NCBI GenBank assembly: GCA_022841905.1
Contig: JALHQO010000005.1
Span: forward strand, 62,001-126,000
Direction of reading: 5' to 3'
From: Hyphomonadaceae bacterium
GTDB taxonomy: Bacteria; Pseudomonadota; Alphaproteobacteria; Caulobacterales; Aquidulcibacteraceae
DNA: 64,000 bases
Shown here piece after piece: positions 54,724-63,429 of this stretch (positions are counted from its first letter, which is position 1; the number at the start of each line of letters is the position of its first letter). Position numbers and translations under genes: made by a program. The notes beneath the pieces were generated by a model. That model searched no databases, was not told the origin of the DNA, and saw only the letters and a list, made by a program, of their open reading frames with translations.

Positions 54724-55230
54724 CTAGCGCTCCAGCACGCGGACGACGAAATCGGCATCGTCTTTCTCGCCACGCTCAACATGCTCGCGACTGACCTCAC
54801 GCCAAGCGCTAAGATCGAGGCGCAAGTGCGCGTCGCCTTCGGGCTCGAGGTTCACTTCGGTGAGGATGATGCGGTCGGCTTGTGGCAGCACGGCGTTGTA
54901 AAGCTGCGCGCCGCCGATGATGCACGCCTCCTCCGCGCCCGCCGCGATCGCCATCGCGCGCGCGGCGCCGAGCATAGCGGCGAGATCGGTGTAAACCCAC
55001 GCGCCATCCGCGACGAAATTCGCGTCGCGCGTCAGGATCAGGTTCTGGCGCCCAGGCAGCGGCTTCTTCGGCAGCGAGTCCCACGTCTTGCGCCCCATCA
55101 GAACGGGCTTGCCCATCGTCGCGGCCTTGAAACGCTTCATGTCGGACGACAGCCGCCACGGCAGCGCGCCATCGCGGCCGATAGCGCCATTCTTCGCGAC
55201 GGCGACGACGAGGGTCAGTTTGGGATTCAC
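54724..55230 (-). CDS. folA: Dihydrofolate reductase
   Basis: A 168-residue DHFR. MNPKLTLVVAVAKNGAIGRDGALPWRLSSDMKRFKAATMGKPVLMGRKTWDSL gives the Asp/Glu active-site loop and LPWRL, with IIGGAQLYNAVLP as the NADPH motif. It makes tetrahydrofolate. thyA, its usual metabolic partner, is 2.5 kb away on the same strand, not adjacent. Confidence 0.95.
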   Translation of the reverse strand: MNPKLTLVVAVAKNGAIGRDGALPWRLSSDMKRFKAATMGKPVLMGRKTWDSLPKKPLPGRQNLILTRDANFVADGAWVYTDLAAMLGAARAMAIAAGAEEACIIGGAQLYNAVLPQADRIILTEVNLEPEGDAHLRLDLSAWREVSREHVERGEKDDADFVVRVLER

Positions 55231-55307
55231 CCACGCTTTTTACACAGGCCCCTCACGTTGCGCGAGCCCTGGGATGACGGCGAGCAGTGGATTGGATAAG
55301 GAAAACC

Positions 55308-55883
55308 ATGCCACGCAATCTCATCCTCTATGTCATCGCCGGCCTGGCTGGCTTTCTGGTGTTCGGCGTGTTGCGCGCGCTGCTTGGCGACGAGGTGGGC
55401 ATGATCCTCGCCGCTGTGGCGCTGATCGTCTGCATCGTGGTGGTTTACCGGAATTTGCAGACCAACCGCAAAGTCGCCGAGGCGACACCGCAGCAACGCA
55501 GCGAGGCGCTGGCGTTCGCAGCGCCCGCAGGCAAAGCCGCGCTCTACGTGTTTCGCAACCAGTTCGTCGGCCGCGCCGTCGGGATCAACGTGTTGATCGA
55601 CGGACGCGAAGTCGCGCAACTGAAAAGCCCGCGCTTCACGCGCATCCTGTTGGCGCCAGGCGCGCATCGGATCGCCGGCTACACCGGCACCAACAAGACG
55701 CCCGGCGACACCGAAGGCGCGGCGCTGAACGCAGTGGCCGGCGGAGTGCTGGTGCTGAAGTGCGAAGTCGAGCCGCAACTGGTCGGCGTGTCGGTGAAGT
55801 TTACGCCGCTTACGCTCGACGCGGGGCGCACGGACGTGGCGAAGATCGCGCGCATGGTCGTGCCGGATGTGGCCGAGATTTAG
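55308..55883 (+). CDS. Membrane protein with C-terminal DUF2846-like domain
   Basis: A 191-residue protein from ATG 55308 with ribosome site AAGGAAA. Two N-terminal membrane helices (about 5-50) and a beta-domain: GKAALYVFRNQFVGRAVGINVLIDGREVAQLKSPRFTRILLAPGAHRI, which resembles DUF2846. The domain is likely a small beta-sandwich. Function unknown. Overlapping upstream codons (GTG 55287) rejected. Confidence 0.75.
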   Translation: MPRNLILYVIAGLAGFLVFGVLRALLGDEVGMILAAVALIVCIVVVYRNLQTNRKVAEATPQQRSEALAFAAPAGKAALYVFRNQFVGRAVGINVLIDGREVAQLKSPRFTRILLAPGAHRIAGYTGTNKTPGDTEGAALNAVAGGVLVLKCEVEPQLVGVSVKFTPLTLDAGRTDVAKIARMVVPDVAEI

Positions 55884-56564
55884 CTATCCAGCCGGCGGCT
55901 CATTCCGCGCGAACCAGATGATATGCCGCGCGCCTTTGCCGCCGCGGCCGGCGCGCACCATCACTTCCTCGACTTGAAAGCCTGCGTGCCGCAAGCGGCG
56001 TGCGAATTTTTCGTCCTTCCCAGCGGACCAAATCGCCAGCACGCCGCCCGGCTTCAGCGCCGCTTTCGCCGCCATCAACCCGGGCATCGAATAGATTTGG
56101 TCATTGCCTTCGCGCGTCAGCCCCTCCGGGCCGTTATCGACATCGAGCAAAATCGCGTTGTAGCGGCCATCAGCACGATCGATGACGCGAGAAACATCGC
56201 GCTCGACAAGATCGACGCGCGGATCGTCAAGACATCCCTCTGTCAGCGCCGCCATCGGCCCGCGCGCCCATTCGATGATCTCCGGCACGAGTTCAACCAC
56301 GGTGAAGCGCGCCTGCAGCCCAAGCCGCGCAAGTGCGGCGCGCAGCGTGAAGCCCATGCCGTAGCCGCCGATGAGCAGATGCGGCGCATCAGTGCGCAAC
56401 CGGTCGCACGTCATCAACGCCAGCGCCTCCTCCGAGCCACTCATCCGGCTCGACATCAGCTCATCGGCGCCGAGCGCGATGATGAAATCGGCGTCGTGGC
56501 GATAAAGGCGAAGCTCGTCGCCGCCGGGGATTTGCGCTGTGGCTAGGAGTTCGCGGGGTTTCAT
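55884..56564 (-). CDS. Spermidine synthase-like methyltransferase-fold protein
   Basis: A 226-residue protein from ATG 56564. Core HLLIGGYGMGFTLRAALARL (nucleotide/SAM-type loop), TVVELVPEIIEWARGPM, YNAILLDVDNGPEGLTREGND and AALKPGGVLAIWSAG match the spermine/spermidine synthase family. These bind decarboxylated SAM, but short bacterial homologues like this one may be methyltransferases or have another substrate. Longer N-terminal frame to 56738 rejected. Confidence 0.82.
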   Translation of the reverse strand: MKPRELLATAQIPGGDELRLYRHDADFIIALGADELMSSRMSGSEEALALMTCDRLRTDAPHLLIGGYGMGFTLRAALARLGLQARFTVVELVPEIIEWARGPMAALTEGCLDDPRVDLVERDVSRVIDRADGRYNAILLDVDNGPEGLTREGNDQIYSMPGLMAAKAALKPGGVLAIWSAGKDEKFARRLRHAGFQVEEVMVRAGRGGKGARHIIWFARNEPPAG

Positions 56565-56688
56565 TCTGTCTCTTACGCTCCCTCGCCCTCTTTTGGGAGG
56601 GCCTAGGACGTGCCACCGTAAGGCCCTCAAGGGGCATTGATGACGCTCGAACAGATGACTCTGGATCAATTCGAAGAGAGACAGGCCA

Positions 56689-57102
56689 ATGCTTGAAATC
56701 GGGCCGGCGCTTATGACGATCGGCATTCTCCAATTCACAGTGATCCCGCCGATTGCGGATATCAGTAAATCACACGCGCTGAACCCAGCTTGGCCGGCTC
56801 ATGCACGGTTTCACGTCGTAACGCAGGTGATGACAACATCCGCCCTCGGGGTGGCGGCGCTTTATTTCTTGTGGTCTGGCAGAGTCGATCACGCGCTCGG
56901 GGTTTGCATCGCGACGATCCTGAGCGCGATTGTGCTGAGCGGCTTCTTTGTGAGCGCGGCATTGTCGCCGCGCTATGGCGGCGCCGTCAGCGCTGAAGCC
57001 GGGTTCGCCGCCTCCAAGCTTGGCCGCATCGACGGCAACATCGCCAACTTCGCGCTCGCGGCCGTGCTCATCCTTGCGGGCCGCTTGCTGATGCTATTTT
57101 GA
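56689..57102 (+). CDS. Small integral membrane protein, possibly DUF6640-like
   Basis: A 137-residue protein with four membrane helices. The loop [22 protein letters not shown] is distinctive and resembles the DUF6640 type (H-x-x-N-P-x-W-P-x-H-A-R-F-H). Function unknown. Followed by the frameshifted membrane gene 24 bp downstream, on the same strand. Confidence 0.7.
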   Translation: MLEIGPALMTIGILQFTVIPPIADISKSHALNPAWPAHARFHVVTQVMTTSALGVAALYFLWSGRVDHALGVCIATILSAIVLSGFFVSAALSPRYGGAVSAEAGFAASKLGRIDGNIANFALAAVLILAGRLLMLF

Positions 57103-57125
57103 AATGGACTCTCGCTGGTGCTAGA

Positions 57126-57576
57126 ATGCGACGGCTGCTGAAGTTTCTGCATAGCGTTGCAGCCGCGGGGCTGATGGGCGGCGCGGCGGCGATGGCTGTC
57201 GTGTTGATGTTCACGCCCGCTTCGATCGACGATGCTAGCTATGCCGCGATCGTGCTTGGCATGTCGAAGCTCGCCGCGTGGATCATCGGCCCATCCATGG
57301 TGCTGACGGTCATCACTGGTCTTTTGGCGATGGTGGCACATCCGCCGTTTCAGGACGCCGGTTGGGTTTGGGTGAAAGCGGCGACCGGCATTCTCGTTCT
57401 CCAAGCCGGCTTGCACATCATCGCGTGCGGCGGGCGGAGCGGTCGCCGCAGATGCGGCGAACACAGCCCAGCTGTTTCAAGCTGAAATCAACACGGCATG
57501 GGTGCTGCTCGGCGTGTCTATCGCCAACATCGCGCTGGGCGTTTGGCGGCCACGCTTGCCGCAATATCCGGTTTGA
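57126..57576 (+). pseudogene. Four-helix membrane protein gene with a +1 frameshift
   Basis: From ATG 57126 the frame encodes helices up to AGLHIIA, then runs into a Gly/Arg/Cys-rich tail to a stop at 57483. In the +1 frame from about 57427 the sequence continues plausibly (AAGGAVAADAANTAQLFQAEINTAWVLLGVSIANIALGVWRP..., TGA at 57574-57576) with a fourth helix. One extra base near 57426, in a GC-rich stretch, would explain this. The restored product has about 149 residues. It resembles small integral membrane proteins of the DUF2269 kind. A sequencing error is an equally simple cause. Confidence 0.65.
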
Positions 57577-57588
57577 GGTCACTGCGTC

Positions 57589-57768
57589 CCCTCTCCTGGT
57601 TAAGGAGAGGGTGTCTGTGAGCGGCTCGTCCGCCGTAGCTTTAGCGAAGGCGGAAGCGAACGACGGGCGAGGTTTACCGGTGCATCAGGATGAGATTGAG
57701 TTTCGCGCGGCAACGACAGCAAACCTCATCCGGCGCTTCGCGCCACCTTCTCCTTAACCAGGAGAAGG
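57589..57768. repeat. 180-bp MITE-like palindromic repeat element
   Basis: The ends are inverted copies of each other: CCCTCTCCTGGTTAAGGAGA (57589-57608, continuing GGG) and CCTTCTCCTTAACCAGGAGA (57746-57765, continuing AGG). Each end is also a hairpin with 9-bp arms. Inside is TCCGCCGTAGCTTTAGCGAA with a trailing GGCGGA, a close variant of the palindrome at 7933. It lies between convergent genes. No open frame is inside. It looks like a dispersed intergenic repeat. Confidence 0.7.
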
Positions 57769-57772
57769 AACT

Positions 57773-58615
57773 CTAAACCGCAATCGGCGCCTTAATCCCC
57801 GGATGCGCCGTGTAGCCTTCGAGCTTAAAATCCCCGTACTCGAACGCGAAGATGTCCGTGCGCTCTGGATTGATCAGCATAGTCGGCGGTGCATACGGCG
57901 TGCGCGCTAGCTGCGTGCGCGCTTGGTCGAAGTGGTTGTGGTAGAGGTGCGCGTCGCCGAAGGTGTGGACGAATTCGCCGGGCTGGAGCCCCGTCACTTG
58001 CGCCATCATTTGCGTGAGCAGCGCGTAGCTCGCGATGTTGAACGGCACGCCGAGGAAAACATCGGCGCTGCGTTGGTAGAGTTGGCAGCTCAGTTTTCCG
58101 TCGGCGACGAAGAACTGGAACAGGCAGTGGCACGGCGGCAGCGCCATTTGATCGACCTCGGCCGGATTCCAGGCGCTGACGATGTGGCGGCGTGAGTTCG
58201 GGTTGGTTTTGATCGCGGCGACGACGTTGGCGATCTGATCGATGACGCGCCCGTCCTTGGTTTCCCACGAACGCCATTGCTTGCCGTACACCGGGCCGAG
58301 TTCGCCCTCTTCATTGGCCCACTCGTCCCAGATCGTGACGCCCTGCTCTTGCAGCCAGCGCACGTTCGAGTCGCCGCGCAGAAACCAGAGCAGTTCGAGG
58401 ATGATGCTTTTCAGGTGCACCTTCTTCGTCGTCAGCAGCGGAAAACCGGCGCTGAGATCGAAGCGCAGCTGGCGGCCGAAGACGCCGCGCGTGCCTGTGC
58501 CGGTGCGGTCGCCGCGGTCGACGCCATTTTGCAGGATATCGTCCAGCAGGCCGAGATAGGCGATGTCGGCTAGGCTGGGCGCGCCTTCGGGCGCAGGTGC
58601 GGGTTGGGCGCTCAT
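57773..58615 (-). CDS. thyA: Thymidylate synthase
   Basis: A 280-residue ThyA from ATG 58615. [41 protein letters not shown], catalytic PPCHC (Cys nucleophile), [22 protein letters not shown] and HLYHNHFDQ are all standard. It makes dTMP from dUMP with methylene-THF, giving dihydrofolate for FolA. Longer start at 58804 rejected. Confidence 0.97.
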   Translation of the reverse strand: MSAQPAPAPEGAPSLADIAYLGLLDDILQNGVDRGDRTGTGTRGVFGRQLRFDLSAGFPLLTTKKVHLKSIILELLWFLRGDSNVRWLQEQGVTIWDEWANEEGELGPVYGKQWRSWETKDGRVIDQIANVVAAIKTNPNSRRHIVSAWNPAEVDQMALPPCHCLFQFFVADGKLSCQLYQRSADVFLGVPFNIASYALLTQMMAQVTGLQPGEFVHTFGDAHLYHNHFDQARTQLARTPYAPPTMLINPERTDIFAFEYGDFKLEGYTAHPGIKAPIAV

Positions 58616-58727
58616 TTCAGAGCCAATATGGGCTGACTCGGCGCTGGCTCCTACGCCTCCCGGGCGCCAAAAGGCGACAGCGAGGGCAAGTCGCGCTAGG
58701 CTCGCGCCGTCCATCAGGAGCGAAACC

Positions 58728-58934
58728 ATGTTGGGTAGAGCGTTTCTCTTCACCGGGCTCGCGCTCATTGCCGCCACCGCGGTGCGCGCCACCTTCGACC
58801 TCATTCAGTCCGATCCCGGCGACGCCTGGGTGTTTGTTTTCGCCGCAGCCTGCATAGCTGCCAGCATCGGGGCGGGCATAACCCGCGAGCCTTGGCGCTC
58901 ACTGCAGGATTTGCTGACGAAGATGGAGCGTTGA
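58728..58934 (+). CDS. Small two-helix membrane protein
   Basis: A 68-residue protein from ATG 58728 with a strong CAGGAG ribosome site. Two hydrophobic helices ([21 protein letters not shown] and [19 protein letters not shown]), then a basic/amphipathic tail ([16 protein letters not shown]). The ribosome site and regular topology support a real gene. Function unknown. Confidence 0.6.
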   Translation: MLGRAFLFTGLALIAATAVRATFDLIQSDPGDAWVFVFAAACIAASIGAGITREPWRSLQDLLTKMER

Positions 58935-58939
58935 CGGGA

Positions 58940-59656
58940 TCACGCGCGCGGCGGTGCGCACCCGCCGCGTCCCTGCCGCCTCACCTGCCGGATCAACGGT
59001 CCCGCCAGCCAGGCGGCCCGCGCGTTGACGTCTACCCCGGCAGCGCGCAGCGCCCGCGCCATCCATTGATTGCAGACGTTCAGCAGATGAAACGAACCGC
59101 GTGAGCGGAGGAAGACTGAGCGGCCGACGACCTTGCCGTCGCTTGTGGCGATGGCGTCGCCGGATTGGTCGAGCACGAGGTAGCGATCGACGTAGGCGAC
59201 GAACCGCGCTGCGCCCTCGCGGCTTACACCAATGGCGATGTCGTCATTGGGGCCGAGATAGGCGCTGGCTTCGGGCGCGTTGTAGGTGATGTGGAAGACG
59301 CTGGGACTCGGCGGGACAAGCGCGTCGAGGCCGAGCAGAACGTCCGTGCCATCGGAATAGTAAAACGCACGGTCGCCCCAGCCGATAAGGAAGGTTTCCG
59401 CCTCGGGATAGAGCCGCCGCAGCGCGTGATCTTCAGGGAAGATCGAAGCCGGCGCGCCGGTATCGCTATGATAGCCGTTGGAATAGAGATGCAGCTCGAC
59501 GCAATCGCCCGCGCTTGGCTGCATCACGCGCGGCGCCGGAATCGGCAGATAGAGATAGGCGAACGTCAGCGTCGCGATCAGCAGCACCGTGGCCGCGATC
59601 GGCCGCTGGCTCAGCTGGCGTCGTCGCTGCTCAACAGCCTCACCCGGAAAGCCCAT
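58940..59656 (-). CDS. DUF2459-like membrane-anchored protein
   Basis: A 238-residue protein from ATG 59656 with one N-terminal membrane helix (PIAATVLLIATLTFAYLYL) and a periplasmic domain: VELHLYSNGYHSDTGAPASIFPEDHAL, AETFLIGWGDRAFYYSDG and HLLNVCNQWMARALRAAG, which match DUF2459. The HSD and NxC residues suggest an enzyme of the NlpC/DUF2459 fold, activity unknown. Its start lies 46 bp inside the 3' end of the aquaporin gene on the same strand. Confidence 0.8.
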   Translation of the reverse strand: MGFPGEAVEQRRRQLSQRPIAATVLLIATLTFAYLYLPIPAPRVMQPSAGDCVELHLYSNGYHSDTGAPASIFPEDHALRRLYPEAETFLIGWGDRAFYYSDGTDVLLGLDALVPPSPSVFHITYNAPEASAYLGPNDDIAIGVSREGAARFVAYVDRYLVLDQSGDAIATSDGKVVGRSVFLRSRGSFHLLNVCNQWMARALRAAGVDVNARAAWLAGPLIRQVRRQGRGGCAPPRA

Positions 59657-60324
59657 CCCGCAAGCCCCGCCCCTGCCAGTGGCGCAACGATAAACAGCCA
59701 AAGCTGCATCAGCGCGTCACCCAGCACCCATACAGCAGGTCCGAGCGATCGGGCAGGGTTTACCGAAACGCCGGTGATCTGAATGCCGACAATGTGGATG
59801 ACGACGAGCGTCAGCCCGATGGCGAGGCCGGCAAATTGCGACGGCGCGCCCTTTTGCGTGACGCCCAGAATGGTGACGAGGAAGATGAAAGTGGCGACGA
59901 CTTCGAAAATGCCGCCTGAGAGCAAGCTGTAGTCGCCCGGCGAACCCTGGTTCGAAATGGGATCGCGAAGCCCGTAGCCATTTTGGCCCAGGCCGTCGGC
60001 GATGGTGTAGTCCGGTGAGCCGAAAGCGATCATCAGCAACACGCCAGCGCCGACGATGGCGCCCAGGCACTGCGCCGCCCAGTAACCGAGCATCTCGCTC
60101 GTCGGCATCCGCCCGGCGACCCACACGCCGAAGCTCACCGCCGGATTGACGTGGCAACCGGAGACCGGGCCGATGCCGTACGCCATGGCGACGATCGCAA
60201 GCCCAAACGCGAAGGCGATGCCCAACTGACCGATAACGCCAAAGCCCGCCAGCACGGCGGCGCCGCAGCCGAACAGAACAAGCGTAAACGTGCCGATGAA
60301 CTCGGCCGCGAGCTTCTTGGTCAT
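59611..60324 (-). CDS. aqpZ: Aquaporin Z
   Basis: A 237-residue MIP-family channel with six membrane helices and two NPA boxes (HVNPAVSFG, VNPARSLGPA). The Arg after the second NPA and the FIGTFTLVLFGCG start match water-selective AqpZ. It equilibrates water across the inner membrane. Its 3' end overlaps the start of the DUF2459-like gene. Confidence 0.94.
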   Translation of the reverse strand: MTKKLAAEFIGTFTLVLFGCGAAVLAGFGVIGQLGIAFAFGLAIVAMAYGIGPVSGCHVNPAVSFGVWVAGRMPTSEMLGYWAAQCLGAIVGAGVLLMIAFGSPDYTIADGLGQNGYGLRDPISNQGSPGDYSLLSGGIFEVVATFIFLVTILGVTQKGAPSQFAGLAIGLTLVVIHIVGIQITGVSVNPARSLGPAVWVLGDALMQLWLFIVAPLAGAGLAGWAFRVRLLSSDDAS

Positions 60325-60430
60325 GGGTACTCTCCCTCACCCACGGCGGTAATGCGAGTCTCGCCAAGCGTTAATGCTCGTAGGCCTCGAAACCGGCTAT
60401 GCAACCGCCGATAGCGATCGTTGAGCGAAA

Positions 60431-61420
60431 ATGCGGTTTTTGATCTTCTCGATACTTGCGCTTGCGGCGTGCGCGAGCGCTCAGATCCCGCCAGAGGCCG
60501 AAGACTATTGCGCCTTGCGGTGTTCCGCAGACGCGGCTGAACGCGCACGCTTTGCCTCGCTGTTGGCCGATGCTGAAGCCGTGCGTTCAAACATGGGGTG
60601 GAACGAAGGTCCGATCCGCGAACAACCAGCGCGATGCAGCAACGAAGAACTCGCTCGCGCGGCTCGCGTCCCATGGGTGCTGCTCGCAAACGACGCCGCC
60701 AGCTACACCGATTGGCGCCGTGACGAGGCGGCATTGCGGGACCGATTGGCGATCGTCGCACGGCTCCAGCAAGACTATCTAGACGGTCGCACACCCGACC
60801 CCAGATACGCGCCGGACGGCGAAACCTGGAACGTCGCGAATTTCGCCCGCGAGCGCGCATCCGCGAGCGATAGCCTTCTGAGGGAATTGTTCGAGCGTGC
60901 TATCAGGGATCAAGTGTCCCGCATTGTGTCGTTCGGGGATAACGCGCGGCCCTTTCTGGAGGGGCTTTCCGAGCCGGCGAGAGAGCGCTGGCCCTTCGTG
61001 CTGACACTCTCCGATGTCGATTGCGCAAACACCGCGTGGCTGCGCGAGCAGGTCGCTGCCAACGGCTGGTTCGACATCTCGCGCTACGGCGAACACGCGG
61101 ACGAGGCCGCGTGGTTGATCGTCCAGCACGCCGATCGAACGCCCGCATTTCAGGGCGAGATGCTCGCCCTGCTCGAAGGTCGTTCAGCGGCCGGCGAAAC
61201 CAGCCCACGACGCGTCGCCTATTTGTGGGACCGCGTCGCGGTTAAGGAAGGCCGTCCGCAGCGATATGGAACACAGATGGACTGCCAAAACGGCGAAGCC
61301 GCGCCGATTGGCGGCCTGGAAGACCCAGAGCAAATTGAGGAGCGACTGGCTGCGGTGGGGATGAACAGTTACGCCTTTTATCAGCGGATGATGACCCAAC
61401 TCGCTGGCTGCGCGGACTGA
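60431..61420 (+). CDS. Lipoprotein with DUF6624-like C-terminal region
   Basis: A 329-residue lipoprotein (lipobox LAAC). The middle and end match the DUF6624 pattern: NTAWLREQVAANGWFDISRYGEHADEAAWLIVQHADRTPAFQGEMLALL and AYLWDRVAVKEGRPQRYGTQ...GLEDPEQIEERLAAVGM. The family's function is unknown. The N-terminal ~150 residues are helical and unassigned. It ends just before the tmRNA gene. Confidence 0.78.
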   Translation: MRFLIFSILALAACASAQIPPEAEDYCALRCSADAAERARFASLLADAEAVRSNMGWNEGPIREQPARCSNEELARAARVPWVLLANDAASYTDWRRDEAALRDRLAIVARLQQDYLDGRTPDPRYAPDGETWNVANFARERASASDSLLRELFERAIRDQVSRIVSFGDNARPFLEGLSEPARERWPFVLTLSDVDCANTAWLREQVAANGWFDISRYGEHADEAAWLIVQHADRTPAFQGEMLALLEGRSAAGETSPRRVAYLWDRVAVKEGRPQRYGTQMDCQNGEAAPIGGLEDPEQIEERLAAVGMNSYAFYQRMMTQLAGCAD

Positions 61421-61439
61421 CGCTTCCTTCCTTGCCTCG

Positions 61440-61740
61440 CCGCCCCTATATTCGACTCGTTCGGGGCTTGCTCCGGACTATGGCGATAAACGCGCAGAGA
61501 TAGGCGGATCGGACCCGGGTGCGATGCCCGGCGGCTCCACCAGTTCATCCCTCATTCGGGGATTATGGGGCCGAAATAGGATCGACGGACGTTGAAGGCT
61601 GATGCTTTTGCTCGGGTGGTCCCGTCACAGGCCAAACAGCATAGTTGCGAATGACAACAACGCTGAAGAGTTCGCCCTCGCTGCGTAAGCAGTGCGAGTG
61701 ATCTCGACCTAAGTCCTTACGAGTAGCATCCTAAGGCGGG
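61440..61740 (+). ncRNA. ssrA: Permuted two-piece tmRNA
   Basis: The acceptor piece comes first: T-arm CCGGG-TGCGATG-CCCGG and 3' strand CGGCTCC ending in encoded CCA (61540-61542). After a ~24-nt spacer the coding piece begins GGGGCCGAAATAGGATCGAC at 61567. GGGGCCG pairs with CGGCTCC in all seven positions with the alanine-specifying G3-U70. The tag reading frame GCG...TAA (61647-61688) encodes ANDNNAEEFALAA. The circular permutation is typical of alphaproteobacteria. Outer ends are approximate. It rescues stalled ribosomes and tags products for ClpXP; sspB lies 430 bp downstream. Confidence 0.95.
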
Positions 61741-61743
61741 GCC

Positions 61744-61776
61744 CCCGGACGCCCGGCAACAGAAGTCCGGGATTTT
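61744..61776 (+). terminator. Terminator-like hairpin after ssrA
   Basis: CCCGGAC (61744-61750) and GTCCGGG (61765-61771) form a perfect 7-bp stem with a 14-nt loop, followed by ATTTTC. It is correctly placed just after the coding piece of the tmRNA. Confidence 0.65.
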
Positions 61777-62173
61777 CTGCTCATCAGAGATCACTGCGCC
61801 AAAACGCACACGCCTATGCCCGGTGAGCGAACGCGATCGCCTCGCATTTGGACGCCAGTCGGTCGCCTGTGAGTAATTCACCGTGAGCCGCACCGCAGTC
61901 ACGCTTGTTTGAGGCGCCGCGCACGCGAAGTCTTCGCCGGAATCTCCTTGTCGTGCAGTTAGTTGGCGAGTTGCTCACAGGGTGGTCGCGCACTAAGCGA
62001 GCGCGCGTGCTTTGCGGCGTCACACTTGCACACACGCGGGTGAACTTGTGCGCCGCGTCGTGCGTTCGCCTGCCGACGTTGAGATGATTGATGTTTTCGC
62101 GCCTTGTGGATCAGCAATTGACTGCCCGAAACGAGCCAGTAAGGGTGAGGCGGGATGATGGAGGGGTGTGGCC
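61777..62173. other. 397-bp spacer between ssrA terminator and sspB
   Basis: No gene with plausible start and composition is visible. The region should hold the sspB promoter. A GC-rich stretch near 61985-62060 with alternating GCGCGC and CACACGCGGG is notable, but no recognisable RNA or repeat was identified. Confidence 0.5.
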
Positions 62174-62671
62174 ATGGCCGATGACGTGATCGGATATGAG
62201 CAATTGATGCAGGACGCGCTTCGCAGCGTCGTCCGCGCCGCGCTTCAGGAGGCGGCGAACCCGCGCGGCCTGCCGGGCAAGCATCATTTCTACATTACCT
62301 TCCGCACACACGCGCCGGGCGTGATCATCCCCGAACAATTGCGCACGCGTTATCCCGAAGAGATGACGATCGTGCTCGAGCATCAGTTCTGGGATCTCGA
62401 AGTGTACGCTGATCGCTTCCGCGTCATTCTAAAATTCTCGGGCCAACCGCAGCCGATCACCATTCCGCTGAAGGCCATCACCCGCTTCTTCGACCCGAGC
62501 GTGAAGTTCGGCCTGCAGTTCGAGCAGCAACACCAGATCGACGAAGCGCGCATGGCCTCCGGCGACGATTCCGGCCACCCCGCCGCGCGCGAACAAGCAA
62601 CGGCCGCAGAGGCGCCAGCCGCACCGGCTGACGCCGCGGTGGTGAGCTTGGATTCTTTCCGGAAAAAATAA
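62174..62671 (+). CDS. sspB: ClpXP adaptor SspB
   Basis: A 165-residue SspB from ATG 62174 (GGAGGGG ribosome site; the GTG at 62168 is too close). The N-terminal domain (about 10-125: ALRSVVRAALQEAANPRGLPGKHHFYITFRTHAPGVIIPEQLRTRYPEEMTIVLEHQFWDLEVYADRFRVILKFSGQPQPITIPLKAITRFFDPSVKFGLQF) binds ssrA tags and the flexible tail ends in a ClpX-docking-like SLDSFRKK. It delivers tmRNA-tagged proteins to ClpXP. The tmRNA gene is immediately upstream. Confidence 0.93.
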   Translation: MADDVIGYEQLMQDALRSVVRAALQEAANPRGLPGKHHFYITFRTHAPGVIIPEQLRTRYPEEMTIVLEHQFWDLEVYADRFRVILKFSGQPQPITIPLKAITRFFDPSVKFGLQFEQQHQIDEARMASGDDSGHPAAREQATAAEAPAAPADAAVVSLDSFRKK

Positions 62672-62693
62672 GGTCGAGCACGCACCAAACAGG

Positions 62694-62726
62694 AAGCGCT
62701 CATCGCAAGGTGAGCGCTTTTATTTT
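62694..62726. terminator. Bidirectional intrinsic terminator between sspB and the phosphatidyltransferase gene
   Basis: AGCGCTCA (62695-62702) and TGAGCGCT (62711-62718) form a perfect 8-bp stem with an 8-nt loop, followed by TTTATTTT on the plus strand. It lies between convergent genes and would end sspB transcripts and perhaps those of the opposite gene. Confidence 0.8.
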
Positions 62727-62727
62727 G

Positions 62728-63429
62728 CTAGCGCTTATTCAAAAACCGCAGCGCGCGGTTCGTGCGCAGCAGCGTTGTCAGGATCGAGCCCAACAGGACG
62801 AGCCACAGGAAGAAGGCGATGAACACGCCTTTGCCGCTATCGTTGACTGTGCCCCAACCGAGGATAGAGGCGGCGCCGGGCCCAAGTTGCGGATCGAAGA
62901 TCGTCAGCAGCGCCGCGACCGTCATCCAAAACATGCGATGCGGCTTCGCCATCGGCCCGGAAAAATCCGCCGGCGCGCCCGCGCTCTTGCCGACTTCGCG
63001 CACATAGGCGGTCATCACCGCAAACACGGCTGCCGCCCAGCCAAGTGTCGCGTCGAACATGCCCGTCGCGGCCACCGCGTAGCCCGCACCGATCAGGACG
63101 AAAATATCCGCGAAACGATCCGGCACTTCATTCCAGATCGGCCCATCCGGGCCCCCTTTGCCGCCTTCGACCGCGACCATGCCGTCCATCATGTTGGCGA
63201 GCAGGCGCAGCTGGCAGAAGAGTGCGGCGCCAATGCACAGCATCACCCGGTCACCGCCGCTGGTCGCCAGCGACGTGGCGTAGAAGCACGCGCCGCCGAG
63301 CGCGGCGAACACGATGCTGGTGAACGAGATGAAGTTCGGCGTAACGCCGCTCCGCACCAGCGCGCTCGACAGCCATTGCGCCCAGCCGTGCGAACGTTGC
63401 GAGATGGGGCGGCGGTCGGCGTCAGCCAT
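62728..63429 (-). CDS. CDP-alcohol phosphatidyltransferase
   Basis: A 233-residue membrane enzyme of phospholipid synthesis. The signature is unusual: D82-G83-M-V-A-V-E, then D104 and D108 (PDRFADIF). The canonical form is DG-x2-AR-x8-G-x3-D-x3-D; here the Arg is Val and there is a four-residue insert between the first and later Asp residues. This pattern occurs in a subfamily of such enzymes. It overlaps the next upstream membrane gene by 8 bp and faces a cytidylyltransferase-like gene upstream, so it likely belongs to a lipid-synthesis cluster. Product alcohol unknown. Confidence 0.82.
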   Translation of the reverse strand: MADADRRPISQRSHGWAQWLSSALVRSGVTPNFISFTSIVFAALGGACFYATSLATSGGDRVMLCIGAALFCQLRLLANMMDGMVAVEGGKGGPDGPIWNEVPDRFADIFVLIGAGYAVAATGMFDATLGWAAAVFAVMTAYVREVGKSAGAPADFSGPMAKPHRMFWMTVAALLTIFDPQLGPGAASILGWGTVNDSGKGVFIAFFLWLVLLGSILTTLLRTNRALRFLNKR

